DNA of 64,000 nt from Campanula takesimana (Eukaryota; Streptophyta; Magnoliopsida; Asterales; Campanulaceae). This document shows, one piece after another, positions 10,301-22,300 of this stretch; position 1 is the first letter of the stretch; each line of letters opens with the position of its first letter. The DNA lies in NCBI GenBank assembly GCA_026119855.1, contig JAOWBW010000190.1:310001-374000 (forward strand). The letters run 5' to 3'. A model generated the notes under the pieces. That model was not told the origin of the DNA. It saw only the letters and a list, made by a program, of their open reading frames with translations, and ran no database searches. The position numbers and the translations under genes are program-made.

Positions 10301-13300
10301 ATTAACTCAAGCAAGTTCCCTAAAGAACTTAAGAGAAATACTCTCAATATTTTTATTCATCAATTTATATATACTTACAAATGAGAAAACTTCGCTATTT
10401 ATTGTCTTCTTAGAACATCCCTCCAATATTGGATAACTATGAAATAAATGCTTAAAAGTGATAAAGTAGACATTTAATTAAGAAACTAAACAATGAAACT
10501 AAAAAAATCAACATTGGTGTTCTTTAGACCAGCTGAGAAGATCTATTCATAACTCCATCTAGAATCATCCAAATGCAAATCCGTTTGTTGGGCTGGAAAG
10601 TAGACACTCAGACATTTCCCCCTGTATTTTATTTGAAAATTTTGGTCTTTTAGATTGTCTGTGGCGGTCTGTCGAAGTTGACACAAAAATTCTGAAATTG
10701 CTTTCTGAAAACTGTAAAAAAAAACAAAAGATTGTTAGACCATGGCCCATGGAAAAGACCATGACTAAGCCATGGTTAGGGCTGTAATTCTCTCTATGAT
10801 GATGGTTATTCTGAAATTTCATTCCTTCTTTGTGTCGTACAAACCGGGTCGCTTGAGGTCAAAATTGCAATAATTACAGTTTTTAGTGGTAAAATATTAT
10901 TTCCTTGAACTTAAAGGTGGTCTAAATGGCATAACTACAAAATCAAGGGGGTCGCATGACCCCCATTAGCTTCAAGTGGCTTGGCCACTGATTATTCATG
11001 TACATGGCTATTATTTTAGTTAAGCGATTGTCACATCTTATGATTGTCAACAATATGCGGTAAACGGAGATTTAGGGACAGGACTAGAACGGTCAAATGA
11101 AGAGGGGAATCATGTTAAGACCATTCCTGAGAGAGCATTTTGTTAAATTTGAAATGGTTCCCTGCAATTGCTATGGTCATACATACTCCCTCCCCATTCC
11201 AAAAGTCGTACGGCCTGTTTAGTCACCATAAAGAAGAGGCCATTTCTATGCTAAATTTTCATTCTTCACTTTTTCTTTTCAGATGAAAGCATGATGCCTC
11301 TTACATATTGTACAAAATCTGCATAAAGTTTTAGTTCAATTTAAAGAAAATATACTAGTGGTTAAAAGCCCCCCTAGGCGTTGGAGGTTCAGATTGGAGC
11401 TTCGCCTCTTCCGAGACTCTTGATTTTCACTAGGCGCTTTACGATCCTAGGCGCTATGCTCCGAAGCCCTATGAGGCTTGTTGTTGCAGGTAGGATTTTT
11501 TTTAATCATGCTAGGAGAATTGCACGATTATTTATCAAAATAAGCCTAAAGACCTCACAGAATCTTTGACTTAATTAATTACTACAATTTATTCTCGGAA
11601 TGGAACAAAAGAGTCAAAATACCTTAGTTCACCCTACTCTACCCGGCACTTTCCTTCTTCCCCATCGCCATCCCTTCCAGATCTAGATCCAGAACATCTT
11701 TCCCATGGTATTGATCTATGATAGATAACTACTGAAGTGCTCCTGATTGCCCATCACTCGTGGGCCCAACTCTTTAATAATGAGATTAGTAACCTTTATT
11801 TATTTAGATTTTGTTTTGAATGATTGATTATTTTTGGACATGCTTGTGATGTCGGGAGACTATTGTTGTGAATATGCATTTCATTTGCGGCGATTTTGAT
11901 GGCATTGTTGTTGTTGGGGGTAGTGGTGATGAAGGTAATGGCAATGGTGGTGGTGAAGACGATGGGGTGGGGGGAATGTACTTATGAGATAAGTGATAAA
12001 ATGGACGTGGGTGTGAGTGTATAGAGTTTGTGGGGTGGGTGTATTTAGCAGGCCTTGTATAATACGGTAGAATGAGAACAAAGGGGGTGCATTAAGTTTT
12101 TTTTTTTTTTTTTTTTTTTGAGTTAATGTTGAGGGTGGGGTTGTATTAAGAAATGTGTTTGTACTTAGAAAAGGGGTGGTTACAAATAGCGCCACCCTTT
12201 ATATTTTCTTTTCAGTATGCTTGCATGAAGCCGGCGCCTTGTGTCCAAGGCTCCAGCATTTCTGTGAGCCTTGCTGCGCTTTTTCCCTTGAACAACTATG
12301 ACATAGAAAAGTAAAAGTACAATATTAAAATGTTTGACTTCTCGAAAACACGACTCTTACTTTTGGGACGGCTGGACGGTGAAGAAATCGTGTTAATATC
12401 CTTATATTCTATACTCGGATCATATATTCATAAAATGGGTGGACTAGAGATCTCTAGCTAATTCTGTCCTTCAATTTTTCCGTTGGAGTGATGTAACTTA
12501 TGTTCATAGTACATGTATCTGTCCACTCTTGGCAATTAGCATCTTTATGGCTCATCGGTTAGTCTCTTCAATATTTCTTTTTTCTAATAATTTTTCATTG
12601 CTATGAATCTGAAGGCCCTTGACGCTGATGGGATGGACATGGAAATTGACTTGTCTAACTTGGGAACAGTTAATACAATGTTTGCAGCATTATTCAGGTG
12701 ATATTCTATTTCCAAATATTTTAGCATCTGTTGGGGATAACTTAAGTTTAATACATTTTCTTATCATATTTCGGTTTTTAGTAAGCTTGGAGTTCCAATT
12801 AAAACCACTATTTCCGCTAATGTTCTTGAAGAAGCTTTGAGTGGAACTGTCACAGTCCGACCCCTCCCAATCGGGACATCTGTTAGTGGAAAGGTTGGTT
12901 TCTTTTTGCAACACGATTCATCTATACTTTCTCTGTATGTCATTCTCTTGATAAGGTCCACCGCAGGTAGAAAAACAATCTGCCCATTTCTTTGGCGTTA
13001 CTATAAACGATGAACAAGCTGAAGCTGGGATAGTTGTCCGAGTTACTTCAGCTGCGCAGAGCAAGTTCAAGGTACAACTATCTTCGGAGACAGTTATTTC
13101 ATGTGCCTATTCATCTCGCTCTATATTCAGAGTTGTCCGGCTAATCTGCAGATTAATTTACATATGTAATTTGACATTGCAGTTACTTTATTTTGAGCAC
13201 GATATCAATGGGGGCTATGGTCTGGCTTTACAGGTACACTGTCAGTTTGTATATATTTGATTTCAGTGATATGTTAGCAAATACTTTTTTCCCACAATGT

Positions 13301-16300
13301 CTGAAATTCATACAAAGTACACCCCTCGACATTCTTGTACTTGACTCACTATCTTAAAATAACGTGCCAAGGAGGGACTGATGACTTGTGTTACTCCTTT
13401 TACAAATGATTACTCCCTCCGTCCCACTAGAAGTGAGACTTCTTTCCTTTTTGGGCCGTCCCACTTAAAGTGAGACTACCCAAAATGGAAATGTTTTAAT
13501 ATACTTATATTCATCATTCCCCACTATTTAACCCCACTCATTCTCTCTCTTCATTTTCCACCACTCATTTTATTCAACCAACACCACTATTTTACCCCAC
13601 TCATTCTCTCTCTTCAATTTCTACCACATATATATCACTTTATCTTAAATATCGTGCCCACTCCTCTAGTCTCACTCTCAATGGGACGGAGGGAGTATAT
13701 TTTAACTCAGATCGTATGCTGTAGCTTCCTGGATTAGTTTGGAGAACCACACCTGGGTGTATAGCACTATGCTTAGATGTTTGCTGCTTGGGATGTGAAA
13801 TGGACCTCCTTTGACTATGAGTGTTTCTCAGAGTTCCAGCTAGCTGAGTTTTCAGGGATTGGAAAATTAAAAAACAATCATACTTCGAAGAATTTGGTAC
13901 GAGTGTAGTTAGAATAAGGAGGTAAGCAAGTTAGTAGAGGTTGAAAGAGTCATAGTCGTGTTCATGGTGCGAGTCGAATTGAATTAACTAATACTCCCTC
14001 CGTCCCAAAATGATCTTCACACTTTTTTCGCCGTTACTACGAAGGAACTTTGAGCAATAATTTGAGTTGTTTTAATTATACTAATGAAAATATAAAGTTT
14101 TTTATTGATACACCATCAATAATACTATCATTAACATGTTTTAAACTTTCATTTGGATAATTAAATCAACCTAAAATTATTGCTCAAAGTTCCTTCGTAG
14201 TAACGGCAAAAAAATTGTGAAGATAGTATTGTAATTTTGAGTCTTTGGAGGATAGATTCATTTCAGAGGAAGTGCCTAGTGTGCTATCTAAAAGGAGGGA
14301 CTTTTACTGTTTCTCCAGCAGTCCTGATTATTCACTTCAGTATTGGAGAGATAAATTTGTGTACTGAAGTTGTTCAATGTCTTGACATGATGTCAATTGT
14401 TTGTTGGACCAAGTTGGTGATTAGGTTAGCATAGTAGACCTATTGATAGATGTATACGGTGATGGTGTCATCACAATAACAGGAGATAAGTCTCCCAAAT
14501 ATGTACAAACTATCTGATGAAGGTTTCCCTTCGAATTTGAAGATGGTGAAAAGAGGTCAGATAAGTCCAGACAATCTGTTGCTTATAATTTGAGTGAAAT
14601 AGTCCCAGATAAGTACAAACTATCAAAAGTATTTAATTCATTAAAGAATGGTTTAGGTTTCACATTCTACTTTTGAAGGATACCGATTATACTGGGATGA
14701 GCAAAAATCATTGCTTTCCGCGTCCACTCCAATTTCACCACCTAGCATACTCCTTCCTAGGGATTTCCTGACTCCTTTATTTCATTTACGTTATTTATCC
14801 CTCAAAAATCAATATGCCTCCCATCATCACTGGCAACTAATCCAAACTTCTATCCTACTATCATTTAATTCCCTTTTGTCCCTTGAAGGAGAATTAAATC
14901 CACCTTCTTCTTCTTTTCAAAGCTACTATTTCACTCATTGACTCTAGTTCACGTGCAGCTTCGGTTTTTCTTCTCAGTCTTAACACAGTTCCTTGTCCTT
15001 CCTTGCTCTCAGTTCTCCAACTCCTTCTATAGTTGATGATCCGAAGATTCTTTTTTGATATATGTAGGAGATCTACCCTCTGCTGACCCAAATGTGGCAC
15101 ACACATGGCGATCAATAGACATGTGACCCACACTAACGACTCAAGGTGTTCACCCGCTACTCTTACTGCACACATGTTTGTTCATAGGAGAGCCTCATGC
15201 CTGGCTACTGGTAGATGCCCTAGAAGGACAAGACTACGGTCGCATAAAGTCATGTGGGGACCAACCGCGCCGTTCTATGCCAAGTTGTTGACCTGCATAC
15301 AGAATCTATAGAGAATTTGTTCATTGGAGCAACACGTGGTCTAACTACGAGGATGCACGGGCCTCGCTAGACACTTGAGGGTAAGTGTGGATTGTCCTCC
15401 CATGGGGATACATAGCGCCTATACGAAGACTCATAATTCTTTAATGGTATACCCGACCTGTAAAAAGTGCATGACCTGCGCATACTCCTTCACACGAGGC
15501 CCTCAGTAGCTATGCTACTGGCCTCATTTGTGAGCCAAGTGGGAATAATAGGATTGACCCGTTATCCTTCCTAGCATCTGCCTAGGCTGCATTCCTGTCC
15601 TTTCCTGGTGATTCTAGGGCCAACCTCTCCCAAGAAAGTTTAATTTTCTCCGAGCCAGATTGGATGTTCAAGCATAGTTATGAAAAGCGCGCTTAAGCGC
15701 GCGCCTAGGCGCAAGGCGCAGCGAGGCGCACATTTGGGGCTTCGAATGGGCTGGGTGAGGCGCAGTTTACGGAATCGCAATTGGCAATTGCGTCTTATGG
15801 GACGCCGACTGATTCTCTTCCTCTCCCACAATTCTACACGCACCATAACTCTTATACAAGAGTCGCGATGTCCTCCAAACTTAACATCGAGTGAGCGGCG
15901 ACCTCCGGCAACCTCCGACGACCTCCGGCGAGACTCAGATGACTGCTATCAGCTCCGACAGGATAGTGTTTTCCTGTTATCTTTTTTTTCCTTCCTTTTT
16001 CTCTGGTTAATCTCTGTTCTAAATCTTAATTTCTTTCTAATTTCTATTTGTTCTCCATGGTTCTTGCAATTGTTATTAATAATCTGGAATCATTTGATTT
16101 GGAATAAGGCCAAATTCAATAAAGGTTTTATCATTTTGATTTTTATAAATGATAACTGTTTTATTTTTTTAAACTACATCTGTTCTAAATTAAATAATAC
16201 TATTTTCTTCTAAAATAAAATATTATTTCAATTTTACTTTTAATAATTGATTTTTTTTTTAATTTAGAACAGATTTTAACATAATTTTACAAAAGCATGT

Positions 16301-19300
16301 ACTTTGGAAAATCATCAATTTGATAAATATGATGTGTTTGAAGATGCGGATTAGGAAGGATGAAGGGATATTAGGATGACCAACAATAATTAGACTTGAG
16401 AGTCCTTGTGTTTGAACTTCTCTTTATGCTTGTTAGAACATTTAAACATCTATTTATGTTTGTTTCTTTTATGCTTCTGTATTTTAAGGCATTTTTTATG
16501 CATCGTCTCTCGGGCGCGCGCCCGCCTTGCGCCTAGGCTCCGGGCTCACCTTTTGCGCCTTGGTGCGCCTTGCGCTTTTAATAACTATGTGTTCAAGGGA
16601 GAAACACTCATAATTTTATTCTTTATCCTTTAAGGGTGTTATGGAACTGATAACAGGAGGAGGTATCAGGAACGATGATGACTCTAGCTAAAGCTAACAC
16701 CAACCATTCTTCTGTTAGAATAGGGTTTAAAGTGTTAGCACGACTTGCTTGTCACCTTGTGTGCAGCATTGGTATATTGCTGAAGAGCATAGAACAATAG
16801 CATTTAATTTAGGTTCACTTTCCACCAGTCATGGTAGCACCATAACCTTGACCTTCAACTGGAATAATTTGAGGATTCATCTATAGGTGATGTAAAGTAG
16901 GGGCTTGTTCATTAGTGGAAAGGTTGGATGGCGGGCCTTCCTCCTCATTCTTGGTCATCATTAGTGGGTGCCAAGGCTTTTATACAAGGCCTTGGGATTT
17001 TAGGCTGATATTCGACTCTTTTTTTTTTTTTTTTTTTTCCCTTTTCAAGTCCTAACTCCTAACATGGATAGTGATATGAGGTAAGAGATGATTGTTAGGA
17101 TCCCATGCTCTCTTCTATTTCATATGGTTTATATTTTCAGTGGATTTAAGACGTTTAGGTTGCTACTTCGGGTTTTGAGTCCGTTCCGTTATGGATATTC
17201 AATTTTTTTTAATTTTTCTTTGTCGCCATCTCTACTGATTATGGGCTGGTGCTAAGCCCAGCTGAAGGAGGAGTGCTTTAAGTAAGGAGCGTGATAGACA
17301 ATTTAAAAAGCATATAACTTGTGCAAGATCGCTATGAACATGAATCTGGAGGAAGAAGGAAGTTGAAAATTGAGTCTGGAGTTTATGCCACATTTTTGTC
17401 TTCATCTTTTGCTTCTTTTTCTCTCTAAAGTATGATAGGGATTTGTCCAAGACTAATCTCTCGAGGTAGTTGTCGATGCCGAAGCAGGGACCTTTCCCAT
17501 GTTTGTTGTTGCATCCACAAGAGCTCGATCCATATACTTCTGGCTTAAGCGAGTAAAGCCCCTTCCATTTTGACCAACCATCAGTTTGCTTTGGTTAAAT
17601 TTAGACGGAGCTAAAACTCTCTTTTCTTACACAAGTAAATTCTAGATATTAGACTTAAGTACCTTCCATATATAAGATTCACTAAATTCGTCGCTGCATT
17701 AGGCTCCACTATTTGGCTGGTATTCATTCAGGTTTGTAAATCTGTTTCCGTACCTCCCGAGCATTTCATTTGATGAACTCTGGTGCCACTATGTTGCTAC
17801 TTTTTTGTTTCGATCGTCTGATAAAATGTATATACAAAGTAATTGTCCCTTTGTCCCAAAAAGTTAGCCCCCTCCCTTTTCTCCTAGTACCATTTCTGAG
17901 AAGGCAACAATTATAATGCCAAGAAAATTAATTCACAGTCTCTGGGTAATATCAAATTTACGTCCTAATCCCACAAAATATTTTCTCTCACCATATAGTC
18001 CCTGGCACTTTAAAATAGAATAAGTACACCTCCCATCCCCTCTCCTCTCATTCGACACCCACACCCCCACACAAACATTTTTTTTCTCGTTCTCTCTACG
18101 TTCTCTCTCTAATTCCTCACCGGTGACTTTCCCTTCCCAACTCCGGCGACCCCTATCCCTCACCGGCAACTCCTTTCCACTCCCTCCGGCGGCTACCCTC
18201 ATTGCAATCTCCGGCGACCCTTTCCTTCCCCACCTCCGACGACCCTTCCTCTCCACATCCGGCGACCGTTCCTTCTCCAAAACCCGGAGACCAACATCCT
18301 TCCCCGACCTCCGACCAAGTTTTCCGGTGACGCCATATACACACCGTCTATGCTGCGAATCAAGAATCGCCGGTGACCGGATCTCCGAGCCAAGCTTCCG
18401 TGCCAGATCTTCTAGCAAGCTCCTCATAACCCTGTGCTAGATCCCCGACTCCCCGGCCAGATCTGACTCACTGTCTTCACATATATCGCTTCTCCGGCCA
18501 TGTGGTATAGAGACTTTTGTATTAAAAGATGAGACTTGAGTTGCTCTGGGTTCAAATTTTTTGGTTTTCAATATCTATTGTTGCTTTGAGTTCGAAATTT
18601 TTGTTTCAGTTTGAATTATGTCTTGAGAAAAAATATTGCATCAAGTTGTGTTGATAAAGTAGTCGCCGGTGGTAGTACTTGTGTTGACAGATCGTGGAGA
18701 GATGGAGATAAAGAGGCTTTTGTATTAAAAGATGAAACTTAAGTTGAGTTAGTGGATTACAGCTAGAGTATAGGTAGTCAAAGCTCATAAAATGTCAAAT
18801 GTCACAAAAGGTCACACGTCTCCATATCATGTACAGTACCTCCCAGTCTCCCACTGTCCCACCTATGAAGTACTCCCACCGTCCCATTTTAAGAGTAAAA
18901 AATGAGTGGGTTCAAGAATTAAGGAAATGGTAATGTGGTGTTGATAGTTGGGTAGGAGAGAGAAAGTGGGGGTAGAGAAGAGTTGGTGGATAATTGTTGT
19001 GAGTATGACATGTAGGACTCACTTTTCATTTTAGGATTTTGACTCTTAAAATGGGACGCCCTTTTAGGAAATTTTTGACTCTTAAAATGGGACGGGGGGA
19101 GTACTTCTCTAATTACAATATTTTTGTTTAGTATCACTCCTATCTTTTTAAGTTTATTATGTAACTAATAGAAAATGGATAAACATGTAAATAGATTGAG
19201 AATGAAATTGTTCAAAAAAAAACTATTCATAATGTAAGTGCTAAGAAGTATATTAAACCTTTCGGGAAAAAAATATTATATTAATAAATATTGGATTTAT

Positions 19301-22300
19301 TTTTTAATTATATAAGCATTTTTTAATTTATTCTTTGCCATTTAAAAAAATATCTTTACTCTAAAATGTATTAAAAAGAAAAATTGGACCCTTACTCTGA
19401 GAAGGACTCTCAAACACCATGGTTGGCGGTCAACAATCGAGAACTTCTCAAAAGTTCTCAGTTGTTCCCTTGTTCTCAGTCTCAGTTGTTCAATTATTCT
19501 CAGTTGTTCACTAGATCAGTTGTTAATTAAGAACGCAACCAACTCCGATGACTAACAGCGAACTTCTCGGTTATTCTATTCCCTGAATTTCAGTTGTTCT
19601 CAGCTTTAAACAGAAAAGACGACCAACTCGGTCAGCGACTAACAACTGAGTTGTTGATCGCTGGAGTTGATGGACGCCGAAGTTGATAACGTTATTAGTA
19701 GTTTGATTGACAACTGAGAACTTACTGATAAATTCTCAGTTGTTTGGTATCCGAAGTTGGTGGTCGCTGGAGTTGATCTTGTTCTTCGTAGTTAGTTGAC
19801 AACTGAGAACTTATTGATAAGTTCTCAGTTGTTTGATTGCCAGAGTTGGTGGTTGCTCGAGTTGATCGAGTTCTTAGTAGTTTAGTTGACAACTGAGAAC
19901 TTACTGATAAATTCTCAGTTGTTTGGTCGCCGGAGTTGATTGTGTTCTTAGTAGTTTTGTTGACAACTGAGAACTTACTGATTAGTTCTCAATTGTTTGG
20001 TTGCCAGAGTTGATCGTGTTCATAGTATTTTAGTTGACAACTGAGAATTTACTGATAAGTTCTCGGTTGTTTTTCGCTGGAGTTGTTCATGTTCTTAGTA
20101 GTTTAGTTGACAAATGAGAACTTACTGATAAGTTATCAGTTGTTTGGTCGCTGGAGTTGGTGGTCGCCGGAGTTGTTCGTGTTCTTAGTAGTTTAGTTGA
20201 CAACTGAGAACTTATTGATAAGTTCTCAACTGTTCGCTGGAAGGTCACTGAAGCTAAAAAAAAAGTTTTTTTTTTTCCGCCGGGGTGGTCGTCGGAGTTG
20301 GTGGTCGCCGGAGTTGTTGACTGGAGAAGGTGGTGAGGGGTAGCCTAAGGTGATAGTGGTTGGGGTGAAAGTAAAATGTGGAGAGGGTGGACTTAGTAAA
20401 ATGTTGATAAAGATGTAAGCAAGGGACTATATGGTTAGTCAAAATATTCCTTGTCTTAAGATGTAAATAAGGTTATGTTGAGGGACTATATGGTTAATGC
20501 CCCTATAATGCAATGTCAAGGTCCAAACAAGTAAGGCATCCATAAAAAGTTCTAACCTGTCAAATGGGACTTCTTTTGGGGATGGAGTACTTTATAAATA
20601 TACTTCTATTCACTGCTTTAGGGAATCTGAAGAGGCCAATATACTCGCTACTCTATGTAATGAGTAACCATCTTTAACTTTTCATAAAACTTTAACATAA
20701 TTGACCTTTTAGCCGTTTTAGTAAAATGTGCACATGATTACCTCTTGTGTTATCCTTGTACATTTACAAGTGCACATATGAACATAGTATTTTGACAAAG
20801 GGAAATTTAGTAACCTCAATAGAAAATTCAGTTGCAGAGTCACACTTTAACAAATAGGGACAGTTACCTCCTTTAACCTTTCAATATAGGCAATGTAACC
20901 CTTTGTAGTTATAACCAATACTCCCTCCGTCCCATTTTATTCTTCAAAAATTTCCCTTTTAGGTTTCCCATTTTAAACTTCAAAAACCAAAAAAGTATAC
21001 TTCTCTTTTTAGTGGGCCCCACATGTCATACACTCAACAACTATCCACTAAGCATTCCCCACCCCACTTTCTCCCTCCTACCCACTTTTTATTCTCACAA
21101 CACCCTACCCCACTTTCTATATTTTATAATAAAAACATTCCTTTTCTTAATTTTTGAAGCATACAATGGGACAGAGGGAGTATGATATTTTACCACTAAA
21201 ACTGTTAATTTTATCATTTTTGCCCCCTTTCTGTTGGGAAGAAATTGCACTGTGTTGTAGTTTTGCCCCCATCCAATTGGAATCTTAGCTCAGGCACGGA
21301 GAAAATGGACCCCCAATTTGGGACAAAATTTAAACAGTGTACTCCCTCTGTCACAACTTAATGTCCACACTTACCATCGAGCATGTGAATTCAAGAGTGA
21401 ATATATATATATACTCCCTCCGTCCCAGCTCACTTGACACTTATTTCCATTTTGGTCCGTCCCAGCTCACTTGACACTTCCCAAAATAGCCTACTTTTTA
21501 TAATTTTATATTCACTCTACCCCACCACTCATTCTCTCTCTTCATTTTCTACCACACATTTTCCTTATTTTATTCTTTTTCCTTAGTTATTGTGTCCACC
21601 TCTTGGGTGTCAAGTGAGGTGGGACGGAGGGAGTATATTCAAAAATTGTGATTGGAATAGGATTTGCAAGTGAGATCCACAATGTAAGTGTGTGAGTATA
21701 ACAAGTGGGGTAAGATTGATATAATACTCCCTCCGTCTCAGTGTTCACACTTTCTTGTTTGGTACTTCTCAATTTAAGGTTCACTCTTTGCTTTACTCCC
21801 AAAATGGAAAATGATAACAGTGTTTTGGACAACTTATAGAATTACAAAATATTTTTACTTGCCTAAAGGGTGAACCTTAAATCTGTATGGGGAGATAAAT
21901 TCACATTTATTATATTTTCAGCTGGCATGTTACCGCATGGATGTTTAATGCTTTGCAACTGATTTTTTCCCTCCCCTTTCCTTTCTTTTATCAACACACA
22001 GGAAGATAGTGAGAAGGCTGGCAAGGTGACAGCTGCTGGGATGTACTTCTTGCATTTTCAAGTGTACAGAATGGATACAACTGTTAATGCGGTATGCTTT
22101 TCTATTACCATTATTTCCCTGATGGCTTATTTGGTGACTGATATCGTTATGGTGGCAAAACAGTTGGCAATGGCTAAGGATCCTGAAGCTGCTTTCTTCA
22201 AAAGACTGGAAGGCCTACAACCATGTGAAGTCTCGCAATTAAAAGCTGGCACTCACATTTTCGCTGTTTATGGTTTGAACTGCTTATTTGATACTCCTTG

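Larger units (their letters stand above)
17936..20497. mobile_element. Degenerate Mutator-like (long-TIR) element
   Basis: About 110 bp at 17,936-18,045 matches in inverse 20,390-20,497. Both contain ACCATATAGTCCCT (17990-18003; inverse at 20422-20435 and 20481-20494), and a CCCTCTCC block lies further in. Inside are a GC-rich CTCCGGCGACC segment (18,120-18,480), a nested MITE (18873-19101) and the palindrome array (19,430-20,240). No transposase frame or target duplication was identified. Confidence 0.5.
13234..22001. other. Intron 6 of the ARG1-type gene (8.8 kb), packed with transposons
   Basis: Separates exon 6 (ending ...YGLALQ) from exon 7 (starting EDSEKAGK). It contains at least five Stowaway MITEs, one hAT element, one Mutator-like element and a palindrome array, listed separately. 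The stretches 14,230-15,664 and 16,598-17,935 hold no gene or element that I recognise, apart from a T run at 17,020-17,038. Confidence 0.7.

Noticed and set aside
18123..18440. 105-codon Pro/Ser/Arg-rich frame
   Set aside because: It follows the CTCCGGCGACC repeat and has an equally long antisense partner; no domain seen.
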